A program made the position numbers and the translations under genes. 64,000 nt of DNA from Nostoc sp. NMS7 (GTDB taxonomy: Bacteria; Cyanobacteriota; Cyanobacteriia; Cyanobacteriales; Nostocaceae). The notes beneath the pieces were generated by a model that had not been told where the DNA came from, made no database searches, and worked only from the letters and a program-made list of their open reading frames with translations. Position 1 is the stretch's first letter, and each line of letters begins with the position of its first letter. Below are positions 8,731-18,830 of the stretch, one piece after another. The DNA is taken from NCBI RefSeq assembly GCF_017115085.1, contig NZ_JABXKJ010000231.1, forward strand, positions 1 through 64,000, in the 5' to 3' direction.

Positions 8731-10929
8731 ATGGAATCTTTACCAAACTTTGAAGAAATAAATATTCAGAAATACTTAGAAGTTCTCCAACGGCGTTGGC
8801 TATCTATAGTAGGAATTTTTGGCATAGCTGTTACCCTTGGATGCTTGTATGCATTTTCACTAAAACCCTCATACAAGGCAGAAGCTAGTTTGATGATTAA
8901 AACAAACCGCTCTTCCTCACTCACAGGGTTATCGCAAGATATAGGACGCTTGGAAGCTTTGAATGTGAACGACAATCCCCTGGAAACTCAGGTGAGAATT
9001 GTTGGTTCAAATCCAGTGATTGAGAAAACAATTACTTCCCTCAACCTCAAAGATAGTAAAGGCAAACCGCTGTTGATTCCAGACTTAGCAAAACAACTAA
9101 AAATAGAAGGAATCAAAGGCACTGATATCGTACAACTATCTTATAAAGGCAGTAATCCGGAACTTGCTGCCAAAATCGTCAATCGAGTTATCGACAGTTA
9201 TATAGACCTTAATATCAAGGCTAATCAGAATGAAGCACTGACAGCCAAAGAAGTTCTCGTAACGGAAGTACCCAAAGCTGAGGAAATTGTCAGAAGAGCC
9301 GAATCAAAACTGCGGCTATTTAAAGAAAATAATAAAATTGTTGTCTTAGACCAAGAAGCAACTGTAGCAGTGGATACGATTTCCAAGTTAGGAAATCAAA
9401 TTTCTCAAGGTTTGGCTCAACTAGATGATGTCAAAGGTCGTTTAGAACAGTTACGCAGTGAAGCTCAGATAGATTCACAGCAAGGTGTAATCGCATCTGA
9501 ATTGAGTCAAGCACCTGGGGTTCAGAAAGTGCTTGCCCAACTCCAAGAAACAGAAAGCCAACTGGCACTAGAGCGGACTCGTTTTGAACCTGGACACCCT
9601 ACAATTACTAACTTAGAAGAAAAAGTCGTAGCTCTTAAGAGCTTGCTAAAAGAGCGGACAGGACAAGTAGCGGGTACAGCGCAGATAACAGAGGGAAGTT
9701 TACAGGTTGGACAACTGCGCCAAAGCCTAATTGCAGATATTACTCGTGCTCAAGCAGAACGCGTTGGTCTAGAGAGACAAATTGGCACACTCTCGCGACA
9801 GCAAGATGCCTACATCAAACGAGCAAATAATTTACCAAGGCTAGAACAGAGCCAACGAGAGCTAGAACGGAAGCTGCAAGCAGCTCAAACGACCTATGAA
9901 ACACTCTTAAAGAAACGCCAAGAAATTGATATTGCACAGAACCAAAAGATTCCTAATGCTCGTGTCATTTCCTATGCCTTAATTCCCGATAAAGCAGAAG
10001 GTCCCCGCAAAATCCTGTTTATTGTTGGTGGAGGAGGAATTGGTCTTTTCTTAGGTATCATTATCGCCTTTAGTTTAGACTTGATAGACCGCTCGGTGAA
10101 GACGGTCAAAGAAGCCAAAGAAGTCTTGAAATACAATGTTTTGGGAGTGATTCCCACACAAGCTAGAAATGAGAAAGCTCATTCTTTTATAGCAGGACTC
10201 GATAGACCTATTCCCAAAATCATTGGCAGAGATATTCCTTACTTCCCTGTTGGTAACGCATACCAAATACTACAAGTGAACTTGAAGTTCCTCCGTTCTG
10301 ATAAACCGCTCAAAAGCATTGTAGTTACAAGTTCCGTTGCCAAAGAAGGAAAGTCTGACGTATCTGCAAATTTAGCTGTGACTATGGCTCAGTCCGGGCG
10401 TCGGGTGTTGTTGGTGGATGCAGATATGCGTCATCCCATACAGCATCATATCTGGGGACTAACAAATGCAATCGGACTAAGTAATGTTATTGCTGGCCAA
10501 GTTTCTTTAGATGCAGCCGTGCAAGAAGTCATGCCTAATCTGGAGGTTCTTAGTTCTGGAGTTTTGCCTCCCAATCCAGTAGCAATGCTAGATTCTCAAC
10601 GCATGGCAACATTAATTAGTAACTTTGGGAGAGATTACGACCTGATAATTTTTGATACCCCTCCTCTCTCAGGAATAGCAGATGCTGCTGTTTTAAGCAC
10701 CCTTACTGACGGTATTTTATTAGTCGTTCGTCCTGGAGTGGTTGACTTGAACAGTGCGAATGCAGCTAAAGAGTTTTTAACTCAGTCAGGTCAGAAGGTG
10801 TTAGGGATAGTCATCAATGGTGTGAATACTAAAAATGAACCTAACAATTATTTTTATGACACCAAAAAACGAGAAATTGAACAAGATTTAGTATCTAGCA
10901 GCTTAACCAAATTTTCCAAAGAGCGTTAA
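8731..10929 (+). CDS. Polysaccharide chain-length regulator / BY-type tyrosine kinase (Wzc-like, GumC-CpsD fusion)
   Basis: A 732-residue inner-membrane protein. The Wzz domain has a first transmembrane helix near residues 24-47, a long periplasmic coiled-coil region and a second transmembrane helix near 427-448. The cytosolic BY-kinase domain follows, with Walker A at about 534-543 (SSVAKEGKSD), Walker A' at 559-569 (VLLVDADMRHP) and Walker B at 637-645 (DLIIFDTPP). Proteins of this type control export and length of capsule or exopolysaccharide through ATP-dependent autophosphorylation. Two things are unusual. The residue after GKS is Asp rather than Thr or Ser, and the C-terminal tail has only two closely spaced tyrosines (NYFYD) rather than a tyrosine cluster. 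It is the first gene of the cluster that runs to 22937. Confidence 0.93.
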   Translation: MESLPNFEEINIQKYLEVLQRRWLSIVGIFGIAVTLGCLYAFSLKPSYKAEASLMIKTNRSSSLTGLSQDIGRLEALNVNDNPLETQVRIVGSNPVIEKTITSLNLKDSKGKPLLIPDLAKQLKIEGIKGTDIVQLSYKGSNPELAAKIVNRVIDSYIDLNIKANQNEALTAKEVLVTEVPKAEEIVRRAESKLRLFKENNKIVVLDQEATVAVDTISKLGNQISQGLAQLDDVKGRLEQLRSEAQIDSQQGVIASELSQAPGVQKVLAQLQETESQLALERTRFEPGHPTITNLEEKVVALKSLLKERTGQVAGTAQITEGSLQVGQLRQSLIADITRAQAERVGLERQIGTLSRQQDAYIKRANNLPRLEQSQRELERKLQAAQTTYETLLKKRQEIDIAQNQKIPNARVISYALIPDKAEGPRKILFIVGGGGIGLFLGIIIAFSLDLIDRSVKTVKEAKEVLKYNVLGVIPTQARNEKAHSFIAGLDRPIPKIIGRDIPYFPVGNAYQILQVNLKFLRSDKPLKSIVVTSSVAKEGKSDVSANLAVTMAQSGRRVLLVDADMRHPIQHHIWGLTNAIGLSNVIAGQVSLDAAVQEVMPNLEVLSSGVLPPNPVAMLDSQRMATLISNFGRDYDLIIFDTPPLSGIADAAVLSTLTDGILLVVRPGVVDLNSANAAKEFLTQSGQKVLGIVINGVNTKNEPNNYFYDTKKREIEQDLVSSSLTKFSKER

Positions 10930-11007
10930 ATTCTCCTCTGGATTGCGAAAGTGGCCTTGACTACAACCATCTAAACCCAATTTTTTGACGACTGTAGGAC
11001 TAAATTA

Positions 11008-11949
11008 ATGACATTAAGCAAAAATCTCAAGCAATTCGTAAAATCAAATACTCCATTAGCGAAATGGAAAGGCTCTCTTTATACAAAGGCAATAATTTTC
11101 AAAAATTATGTGAAAAATTATGATATATATCAGCAAATTTTATCTCCTCAACAGAGTAATGAATTAGTTACCAATCTTATTAGAGATAGTAAACCTTTTA
11201 TGATTAGTCGCTTTGGTAGCACAGAAGCTTATTGTGTACATGAATACCTAAAAAATGGTTATAAGGGATCTATATTTGAGTCAATGTCTAATGATTCTGG
11301 TTTTTTCCCAGTAGATGAAAAACATCTAGATCGATTTAGTCAACTTTTCCTAGAATCGTCAAAATCTATAGATGCTCTGGGAGTATGGCTTCAAATTGGA
11401 GAGCCGGAAATTATCAGAAATTCTTGCCGAAAAACTTCTTTTGTTGAATTAAATACACTTGAACCTTATTATCACAACGACCCTTGGAGTAAGAGTCTTG
11501 AGGGAAAAAAGGTTTTAGTCATTCATCCTTTTGCAGAAACCATTTCATCACAATATAAAAATCATAGGAAGTTACTTTTCGAAAACCCAAATATTCTGCC
11601 TGAATTTGAATTAATTACCTTTAAATCAGTTCAGTCTCTGGCTGGAAATCAAACCCAGTTCAATACTTGGTTTGATGCTTATGATTGGATGTGTAATCAG
11701 ATTAAAGCTCAAGATTTTCATATAGCTATTATCGGATGTGGTGCTTATGGACTTCCATTAGCTGCTTACATTAAATCTCTGGGTAAACAGGCTGTACATC
11801 TTGGAGGATCAACTCAAATTCTTTTTGGAATTAAAGGCAACCGTTGGGATAAGATTCCATTTTTTCAGTCTCTTTATAATGAATACTGGGTGAGGTGTAG
11901 ACCTGATGATATTCCTACAAATCCCTCAAAATATCCAGCGTATTGGTAA
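11008..11949 (+). CDS. GT-D fold (DUF1792-like) putative glycosyltransferase
   Basis: A 313-residue soluble protein with the pattern I associate with GT-D fold proteins of polysaccharide clusters: SRFGSTEAYC near residues 67-76, then GCGAYGLPLAAYIKSLGK at 243-260 and HLGGSTQILFGIKGNRW at about 264-280. In the GT-D class, an acidic residue in the RFG-x-x-E motif binds metal and nucleotide sugar. Here Glu73 would be that residue. It lies between the kinase and the first GT2 gene of the cluster, so a sugar-transfer step in repeat-unit assembly is likely. Donor and acceptor are unknown. Confidence 0.65.
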   Translation: MTLSKNLKQFVKSNTPLAKWKGSLYTKAIIFKNYVKNYDIYQQILSPQQSNELVTNLIRDSKPFMISRFGSTEAYCVHEYLKNGYKGSIFESMSNDSGFFPVDEKHLDRFSQLFLESSKSIDALGVWLQIGEPEIIRNSCRKTSFVELNTLEPYYHNDPWSKSLEGKKVLVIHPFAETISSQYKNHRKLLFENPNILPEFELITFKSVQSLAGNQTQFNTWFDAYDWMCNQIKAQDFHIAIIGCGAYGLPLAAYIKSLGKQAVHLGGSTQILFGIKGNRWDKIPFFQSLYNEYWVRCRPDDIPTNPSKYPAYW

Positions 11950-11999
11950 TTATAGGTTGTCAAAATTTTCTCTTTTGTTCACTACTGAGGTATTTGTAT

Positions 12000-13016
12000 A
12001 TGGATAAAAATAAAATTAAAACATCTTGTTTAATTAATAATTACAATTATGCTGAATTTCTCTCCGAGGCAATTGATAGCGCTTTAAATCAAACAGTTAA
12101 ATTTGATGAAATTATTATTGTTGATGACGCATCTACAGATAATTCTGCGGAAGTAATCACTAAATTTAGTCAATTAGCTAATGTTAAATATATCTTGAAA
12201 GAAAAAAATGAAGGACAATTATCATCCTTTAACGAAGGGTTTTTAGCTGCGACTGGGGACATTATATTTTTTTTAGATGCCGATGATATTTATGAACCTC
12301 AATATTTAGAAACCGCCCTAAATTTTTATAATAGACGTAGTGAATGTGATTTTCTTTTTTGTGCGTATGAAAAATTTGGGGCAGTAAAAGAAACATTTCA
12401 AGCTGATGTACTTGATTTAGATTTGGGTTATTCAGTAATCAGAACTTTATGTAGTGGTGAATGGATTGGCTCCATAACTTCAACATTATCAATGCGTAAA
12501 GAAATAATCAGAAAAGTTTTGCCTATTCCACACATAGAAGATTGGCGTGTCAGAGCCGATGACTGTCTAGTATGGGGAGCTTCTTTGGTAGGGGCTAAAA
12601 AGTTTTATATGTCTAAACCTTTAGTGATGTATCGAATACATCAAAATAATCAGTATCATAACAAGAAATTTTTAGATATAGACAACAACTATGAATACAA
12701 GAGATTCTGGAAACGCAATGCCTTATTTAATTACATCCTGCAAAAAAATAATTTTAGTTTACCGTTATTATTAGCTTTCACTTCTCTCAATGAGTTAAAA
12801 ACCATACCATGTCCACAAGTTAAAGATTTTATTTCATATTTGAAAATCATATTTTTGTTTGAACGTAATTTATTTTGGAAAACCAAGGGCATCGTTTTCT
12901 TATTTAGCTATTTTTTGACAACTTTGATGAGTAGTAAATTCAAAATGGCGATAAATAATCTGAAATCCTGGATAAATCCACCTTATTTTGTACCTTGGAA
13001 AAAAATTGCCCGATAG
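12000..13016 (+). CDS. Glycosyltransferase family 2
   Basis: A 338-residue GT-A fold transferase that probably adds one sugar to the growing lipid-linked repeat unit. The N-terminal nucleotide-binding half contains the GT2 hallmark sequence NYNYAEFLSEAIDSALNQ, IIIVDDASTDNS and the metal-binding LDADD. The C-terminal third has hydrophobic stretches that may sit at the membrane. The frame is open back to a TTG overlapping the previous gene, but the ATG at 12000 matches the usual GT2 beginning. Confidence 0.88.
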   Translation: MDKNKIKTSCLINNYNYAEFLSEAIDSALNQTVKFDEIIIVDDASTDNSAEVITKFSQLANVKYILKEKNEGQLSSFNEGFLAATGDIIFFLDADDIYEPQYLETALNFYNRRSECDFLFCAYEKFGAVKETFQADVLDLDLGYSVIRTLCSGEWIGSITSTLSMRKEIIRKVLPIPHIEDWRVRADDCLVWGASLVGAKKFYMSKPLVMYRIHQNNQYHNKKFLDIDNNYEYKRFWKRNALFNYILQKNNFSLPLLLAFTSLNELKTIPCPQVKDFISYLKIIFLFERNLFWKTKGIVFLFSYFLTTLMSSKFKMAINNLKSWINPPYFVPWKKIAR

Positions 13017-13062
13017 AGCTTGAGCGGGATAGAGAGTGTCAGATGATTAATTCCTCAAAATA

Positions 13063-14385
13063 ATGTTAAGTAAATTAAAAATTAAAAACTTATCAAAATT
13101 TAAATCTCGTTCTGGGCTGCGTGCAATTATTGCCAATACAGGTTGGTTGTTTGCTGACCGCATTCTACGTATGGGTGCAAGCTTGGTCGTAGGAGTATGG
13201 GTAGCACGCTACTTAGGAGTACAGCAATATGGTCTCTTTAACTATGCTTTAGCTTTTGTTAGCTTATTTAGCCCAATTTTCACTCTCGGACTGGACGACG
13301 TAGTAGTTCGCCATATTGTCCGTCAATCATCAAAGAAAGAGGAAATTTTAGGAACCACTTTTTGGCTAAAATTTCTGGGTGGAATTGCTTCTGTCTTATT
13401 GGCAGTTAGCACTATGTTTGTCTTAGGTGAGCATGAAATACTGAAGATATGGCTAGTTGCAATTTTAGGAATGGCAGGAGTTTTTAGAGCGACTGATACT
13501 ATTGAAGTGTGGTTTCAATCACAGGTGCAGTCAAAATACCCTGTGATCGCTAAAAATACAGCGTTTCTACTAAATACTGTCATCAAAATCGCGCTAATTT
13601 TAACAAAAGCACCATTGTTAGCTTTTGCTTGGGTAACATTAGCAGAATTTGCGATGAGTGCAATTGGCTTGCTGATTGTTTACCAAGTTAAAGGGTCTTC
13701 GTTGTGGTTATGGCGTTGGAGTTTCTCTGCTGCTAAAACTCTTCTGAAAGAGAGTTTACCTCTAATTTTTTCGGGGTTCGCTGTCCTGATTTATATGAGA
13801 ATAGATCAGGTGATGTTGGGTCAAATGCTCGGAAATAGTGAGGTTGGAATTTATTCTGCTGCTGTCCGTGTTTCTGAAATTTGGTATTTTATTCCAGGGG
13901 CTATTGTTTCTTCTGTTGCTCCTTCAATTTACGCAGCTAAGGAAAAATCAGAAAGTCTTTACTATCAGCGAATAGGAAAATTACTCAGTCTAATGACATG
14001 TATATCTTTTGCAATTGCTCTTCCAATGACATTCCTATCTGACAAGATAATTATGGTGATGTTTGGAAGTGGATATGCAGAAGCAGGATCAATATTAGCA
14101 GTTCATATATGGACTTCTTTGTTTGTATTTATGGGTCTTGCAACATCACCTTGGTTTATTGCTGAAGGTTTAAACCACGTTTCTTTAGGTAAGACTTTAT
14201 TTGGGGCGATACTAAACATTATTCTCAATTTATTCCTGATTCCTAGATATGCAGGACTTGGGTCTGCGATCGCAACAATAATATCTCAAGCTGCTGCTAC
14301 TTTTCTATGCAATGCTTTTGATTCAAGAACCCAAAAAATATTTAAGATTCAGGTGCGATCGCTTCTTCCTTTTTACAAATATTGA
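13063..14385 (+). CDS. Wzx-type polysaccharide flippase (MOP superfamily)
   Basis: A 440-residue protein with about twelve predicted transmembrane helices spread along its length. It starts with the family-like segment RAIIANTGWLFADRILRMGASLVVGVWVARYLG. Wzx proteins flip undecaprenyl-linked sugar repeat units from the cytosolic to the periplasmic face. The position beside a Wzy-like gene (15372) and a Wzc-like gene (8731) indicates a Wzx/Wzy-dependent pathway. Length is normal. Confidence 0.9.
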   Translation: MLSKLKIKNLSKFKSRSGLRAIIANTGWLFADRILRMGASLVVGVWVARYLGVQQYGLFNYALAFVSLFSPIFTLGLDDVVVRHIVRQSSKKEEILGTTFWLKFLGGIASVLLAVSTMFVLGEHEILKIWLVAILGMAGVFRATDTIEVWFQSQVQSKYPVIAKNTAFLLNTVIKIALILTKAPLLAFAWVTLAEFAMSAIGLLIVYQVKGSSLWLWRWSFSAAKTLLKESLPLIFSGFAVLIYMRIDQVMLGQMLGNSEVGIYSAAVRVSEIWYFIPGAIVSSVAPSIYAAKEKSESLYYQRIGKLLSLMTCISFAIALPMTFLSDKIIMVMFGSGYAEAGSILAVHIWTSLFVFMGLATSPWFIAEGLNHVSLGKTLFGAILNIILNLFLIPRYAGLGSAIATIISQAAATFLCNAFDSRTQKIFKIQVRSLLPFYKY

Positions 14386-14409
14386 TCGTTTTAGCTAAAT
14401 TAATCAAAA

Positions 14410-15336
14410 ATGCAAACACCAGTAACTTTTATTATTTTCAAGCGCCCAGAAATAACAGAGAAAGTTTTTGAAGCTATTCGCCAAGCCAAGCCAACAAAAC
14501 TTTTTGTAATTGCAGATGGCCCTCGCAATGACCGCGAAGGTGAGGCAGAAAAGTGTCAAGCTACTCGCGCCATTATTGAAAGAGTTGATTGGGACTGCGA
14601 AGTTATCAAGAATTATTCTAATATCAACTTAGGTTGTGCAAAACGAGTATCTAGTGGTTTAGACTGGGTATTTAATAATGTTGAAGAGACAATTATTTTA
14701 GAAGATGATTGTATACCTCACCCAACATTTTTTAGATTTAGTGAGGAACTGCTAGAAAAATATAGAAACGATAGCAGAATCGCCACAATCTCTGCTCAAA
14801 ATCTTCAATTCGGACGAAAACGCACAAATTACAGTTACTATTTTTCTCGCTACAACCACTGCTGGGGTTGGGCAAGTTGGAGACGTGCTTGGCAACATTA
14901 TGATTTGACCATCAAACTTTGGAAAGAGGTGCAAGCAGAAAACCTTTTACATGACATTCTTATAGATCCAAAAGCAGTAAATTATTGGCAACGAATATTT
15001 GACTCTGTTTATAACGATCCTACAGGTATAACCTGGGATTACCAATGGACATTTGCTTGCTGGATGCAGGGTAGCTTAAGCGTTATTCCCAATGTGAATT
15101 TAATCTCTAATGTTGGTGTTGGTGCAGACGCAACTCATTTCACTTCCAGTCAGGAATTTTCGTTCATCAATATGTCGATGCAACCAATGGAATTTCCCTT
15201 AAAACATCCACCGTTTATTGTGAGGAATATAGAGGCAGATAATTTTACGCAGAAAACAGTCTATAAAGCAACTGCATTGGATATTTTTAAAGAGGAAGTA
15301 AAGAAAAGATTGAATTACTCAGCGATCAAAAAATAG
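14410..15336 (+). CDS. GT2-like glycosyltransferase (HlpA-like)
   Basis: A 308-residue protein with a GT-A type N-terminus beginning TFIIFKRPEITEKVFEAI. LFVIADGPRNDREGE and the acidic metal-binding ETIILEDDCIPHPTFF follow at about 96-111. A conserved HCWGWASWRRAW segment lies near residue 156. Proteins with this WGWASWRRAW pattern occur in polysaccharide loci and are annotated as sugar transferases or as HlpA-like. A sugar transfer role is inferred from fold and context. Confidence 0.75.
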   Translation: MQTPVTFIIFKRPEITEKVFEAIRQAKPTKLFVIADGPRNDREGEAEKCQATRAIIERVDWDCEVIKNYSNINLGCAKRVSSGLDWVFNNVEETIILEDDCIPHPTFFRFSEELLEKYRNDSRIATISAQNLQFGRKRTNYSYYFSRYNHCWGWASWRRAWQHYDLTIKLWKEVQAENLLHDILIDPKAVNYWQRIFDSVYNDPTGITWDYQWTFACWMQGSLSVIPNVNLISNVGVGADATHFTSSQEFSFINMSMQPMEFPLKHPPFIVRNIEADNFTQKTVYKATALDIFKEEVKKRLNYSAIKK

Positions 15337-15371
15337 TGATGGATGTTGGAGTAAATTAAGAGATAAATCAA

Positions 15372-16601
15372 ATGTCAGCGATGAAGGTAAAATTAACAGA
15401 AAAAATATTAACTATCTTGCTATTACTTATTGCTGTAGGGGCATTTACAATACACCCTGCACAAGAAGTTTCCATGTCTACCCTTGGAGGCGATAAGGTA
15501 GATACTTTGTTCAATATAGTTTCATATTTAATCTTATTTTATTTCCTAACTTTATACTGGAAAGGTTTTATTTATGTAATTACCAAAAGTCCATTAGAGT
15601 TTTTCTTACTAGCAATAGTTATATTTTCTATCTTGTGGTCAGAAGACCTACAATCTACTCTTATTTATATAAAAGGGCTAATCAGAATATATTTTATTGC
15701 CATCTACTTGGCAATGCGTTATTCCCTTAGGGAACAAATGAGGCTAATAGCTTGGGCCCTTGGTGCAGCTGCATTATTATCTATGATATTTTCTGCATTC
15801 ATACCAGGTTATGTTCACAAATCACCTGAATTGTTAGATATGTGGAGCGGAATTTATGGTCATAAAAATGAATTAGGTTACATGATGAATTGGAGCGCAG
15901 GAGTTTTTTTACATCTTGCCCTTAGTAGCTATCGATATCGCTGGTTGATGTGGGCACTATGTGGGTTATCTATATGTCTAATTATCCTCACACGTTCAAC
16001 AACATCTTTGGCGATCTTATTGGCAATGATATTACTTTTGCCTTTCTACCAATCCTTTAAAAAAACTAATTATAAATTACAAGTTATTATGATTACTTCA
16101 GCTCTAATGTTACTGATTATTTTTTCAATGTTACTAATCAATAATGCCGAAACTATAGTTGGCACTTCTGGTAAAGACCTTACCTTGAATGGACGTTCTG
16201 ACCTCTGGGAGCTAGTGATGCCCAAGGTTTTGGAAAGACCTTGGCTAGGTTATGGATATTCGGCATTTTGGACTAGTAATGCTGCATCAAATCTGAGAGC
16301 CACTTATGATTGGGCAAGTAATGCTCACAATGGTTTTTTAGAACTATTATTAGAATTAGGATTCTTAGGTTTTTTGACTTTTGCGGTAGGATTTGTCCGG
16401 TTCTTTGCAATGGCATTGACTCGAATTGTTTCTGTCGCCGAAAAACCGGAAGATTATTGGCCAATGCAGATGTTAGTTCTCATCGTCATAGTGAATTTAT
16501 CAGAAGCAAGATTATTAACTCCCGGTTGGAATTGGTTGATGTATGTGACAACATCTCTATCTCTGACTCTTAGTTATCATCGGACATCAATAGGTAAATA
16601 G
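15372..16601 (+). CDS. O-antigen ligase / Wzy-type polysaccharide polymerase
   Basis: A 409-residue integral membrane protein with about ten hydrophobic helices. A central loop contains GHKNELGYMMNWSAG (about 168-182), and a periplasmic loop carries GRSDLWELVMPKVLERPWLGYGYSAFW. This pattern is characteristic of the Wzy_C/WaaL family. Such enzymes polymerise repeat units or ligate finished glycan on the outer face of the membrane. With the flippase and chain-length kinase in the same cluster, polymerase is the more likely role. Start at 15372 (ATG) or 15381. Confidence 0.85.
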   Translation: MSAMKVKLTEKILTILLLLIAVGAFTIHPAQEVSMSTLGGDKVDTLFNIVSYLILFYFLTLYWKGFIYVITKSPLEFFLLAIVIFSILWSEDLQSTLIYIKGLIRIYFIAIYLAMRYSLREQMRLIAWALGAAALLSMIFSAFIPGYVHKSPELLDMWSGIYGHKNELGYMMNWSAGVFLHLALSSYRYRWLMWALCGLSICLIILTRSTTSLAILLAMILLLPFYQSFKKTNYKLQVIMITSALMLLIIFSMLLINNAETIVGTSGKDLTLNGRSDLWELVMPKVLERPWLGYGYSAFWTSNAASNLRATYDWASNAHNGFLELLLELGFLGFLTFAVGFVRFFAMALTRIVSVAEKPEDYWPMQMLVLIVIVNLSEARLLTPGWNWLMYVTTSLSLTLSYHRTSIGK

Positions 16602-16640
16602 TTTACATACTTGCATAATATAATTGAAAGGAGAAAAAGC

Positions 16641-17468
16641 ATGAAAAAGTTAAATTTTGGATGTGGACACAGATTTTGTTCTGGATGGGTAAATATAGAT
16701 TTTAATTCTGAGCATCCTGAAGTAATTGCCCATAACTTATTACAACCACTCCCATACCCTAAAGATTATTTCGATGTCATTTATAGCAGTCATGTCTTAG
16801 AGCATTTCTCTCAGGACACGGGAGAAATGCTAGTGAAAGAATGCTATAGAGTTCTAAAACCTCAAGGTATTTTACGCATCGTTGTTCCTGACTTAGAGCG
16901 AACCTGCCGGGAATATTTAAGAATTATCGACAGTCTTGAAAATCAGGAAACAAGGAAACAATATGAATGGATTATTATTGAGTTAATCGACCAATTGGTA
17001 AGAACAGAGCATGGCGGCTTGATGAAAACTTATTGGCGACAAGTGCTTGAAAACAATGATCAATCATCCATAAACTATGTAGAAGCCAGAACAGGTGTTA
17101 AAATCAAAGAAGAGATGGCAACTAAGAATACTAATTCTTTGTTGGAAAAGGTATTTAGTATTAATCAAAATAAACTCAGGAACAAATTTAAATACCTCTA
17201 TCTTGACATGGTAAAGAAGTTAATACCACAGTATGTCCGCAAGTCTATGATAGATGAAACGTCCCTTGGTGAAAAACATAAGTGGATGTATGATAGCTAT
17301 AGTATGAAAACACTCTTTGAAAGAGTTGGTTTTTCGGATATTAAATTTTTGGATGCCCATACAAGTAATATTCCAAACTTTACTGATGAAGTCTTAGATA
17401 TTAATGCTGATGGAACAGTATATCTACCAGGCTCATTATATTGTGAGGGCATCAAGCCAAATAAATAG
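16641..17468 (+). CDS. SAM-dependent methyltransferase, class I (type 11)
   Basis: A 275-residue Rossmann-fold methyltransferase. The SAM-binding motif I appears as KKLNFGCGHRFCSGWVNID at the very N-terminus. FDVIYSSHVLEHF and a post-motif KECYRVLKPQGILRIVVPDLERT follow, matching the family of sugar- or lipid-modifying methyltransferases common in capsule loci. It probably methylates a sugar of the repeat unit. The ATG at 16641 is chosen because GAAAGGAG sits eight bases upstream, although the frame is open to a TTG at 16611. Confidence 0.85.
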   Translation: MKKLNFGCGHRFCSGWVNIDFNSEHPEVIAHNLLQPLPYPKDYFDVIYSSHVLEHFSQDTGEMLVKECYRVLKPQGILRIVVPDLERTCREYLRIIDSLENQETRKQYEWIIIELIDQLVRTEHGGLMKTYWRQVLENNDQSSINYVEARTGVKIKEEMATKNTNSLLEKVFSINQNKLRNKFKYLYLDMVKKLIPQYVRKSMIDETSLGEKHKWMYDSYSMKTLFERVGFSDIKFLDAHTSNIPNFTDEVLDINADGTVYLPGSLYCEGIKPNK

Positions 17469-17534
17469 TACTGATTCTCTGCGATATAGAACCAGTATTA
17501 TTAAGTAGATTTTTTCAAGTTAAATAGTACTAAC

Positions 17535-18806
17535 ATGAACGTCTTGCTCCTTAGCACTCAGGATGTGGCTGGTGGTGCGGCTCGTGCTGCATATCGCTTG
17601 CACAAAGGGTTACAAAATATTGACTTACAATCACAAATGCTGGTGCAAGAAAAATCTACTGGTGACAAAACAGTAATTGCACCTAAGATCAGATTATTTC
17701 AAGGCATCGCTAAGGCAAAGTTGACATTTGAAACTTTACCTTTAAAGCTTTATTCTCAAAAGCAAAATACTCCATTTTTTATTGAATGGTTGCCAGATAG
17801 AGTTATTTCTCAAGTTGCTCAAATTAATCCAGACATAATCAATTTGCATTGGATTAGCGCAGGTTTTATGCAAATAGAAACTCTTGCTAAACTAAGGCGG
17901 CCTTTGGTCTGGACAATTCATGATATGTGGGCATTTACTGGCGGATGCAGCTATACTGGAGATTGCGATCGCTACCAAATATCTTGTGGAGCCTGTCCTC
18001 AACTGAACAGCAAAAAGGATTGGGATTTATCCCATTGGGTATGGCAGCGTAAAGCCAAAGCTTTAAAAAATTTAAATCTGACAATTATTTCGCCAGGTTC
18101 TTGGTTAGCAGAATGCGCCAAGTCTAGTTCTCTGTTTAAGAATTTGCGAATCGAAGTAATTCCGAATGGGCTGGATACTCAAAAATATAAACCTGTTCAT
18201 CAAAGTTTAGCGCGAGAATTACTGAATTTACCTCTGGATAAACAACTCATTCTATTTGGAGCGCTAGATGCAACCAATGACTCTAGAAAAGGTTTTCATT
18301 ACCTGCAACCAGCACTACAAGAATTAAGCAAATCTGGCTGGAAAGATAAGTTGGAAGTCGTTATTTTCGGTGCATCTCAACCCAAAAATCCACCTGATTT
18401 GGGCTTCAAAACACACTATTTGGGACATTTACACGATGATATCTCTTTAGCAACTGTTTATTCAGCAGCTGATGTGATGCTTGTCCCGTCTCTTCAAGAA
18501 TCTTTTGGACAGACAGCTTCTGAATCACTCGCTTGTGGTACTCCAGTTGTGGCGTTTAATTCTACTGGCTTAAAAGATATTGTTGATCATCAGCAGAACG
18601 GCTATTTGGCTAAACCTTATGAAGTTGAGGATTTTGCCAAAGGAATTACCTGGGTACTTGAAAATGAACAGAGGTTACAAAAACTATCATTCTATGCTCG
18701 TGAGAAAGCCGAACAAGAATTCACGCTAGAACTTCAAGCACGTCGTTATTCAGCTTTGTTTCAGGAAATCTTGATGAGCGCAAATAAATCTTCATTCAGT
18801 AATTAG
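17535..18806 (+). CDS. Glycosyltransferase family 4 (GT-B, group 1)
   Basis: A 423-residue two-Rossmann-domain (GT-B) enzyme of the WcaC/GT4 kind. The N-terminal domain begins MNVLLLSTQDVAGGAARAAYRL and contains HWISAGFM and WTIHDMWAFTGGC. The C-terminal donor-binding domain carries VIPNGLD, the E-x7-E type segment QESFGQTASESLACGTPVV and a Gly-rich loop. It is retaining by family. The sugar is unknown. It is expected to work in the cytosol on a lipid-linked intermediate. Confidence 0.9.
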   Translation: MNVLLLSTQDVAGGAARAAYRLHKGLQNIDLQSQMLVQEKSTGDKTVIAPKIRLFQGIAKAKLTFETLPLKLYSQKQNTPFFIEWLPDRVISQVAQINPDIINLHWISAGFMQIETLAKLRRPLVWTIHDMWAFTGGCSYTGDCDRYQISCGACPQLNSKKDWDLSHWVWQRKAKALKNLNLTIISPGSWLAECAKSSSLFKNLRIEVIPNGLDTQKYKPVHQSLARELLNLPLDKQLILFGALDATNDSRKGFHYLQPALQELSKSGWKDKLEVVIFGASQPKNPPDLGFKTHYLGHLHDDISLATVYSAADVMLVPSLQESFGQTASESLACGTPVVAFNSTGLKDIVDHQQNGYLAKPYEVEDFAKGITWVLENEQRLQKLSFYAREKAEQEFTLELQARRYSALFQEILMSANKSSFSN

Positions 18807-18830
18807 CTTACTAAACAAATACTTCATAAT

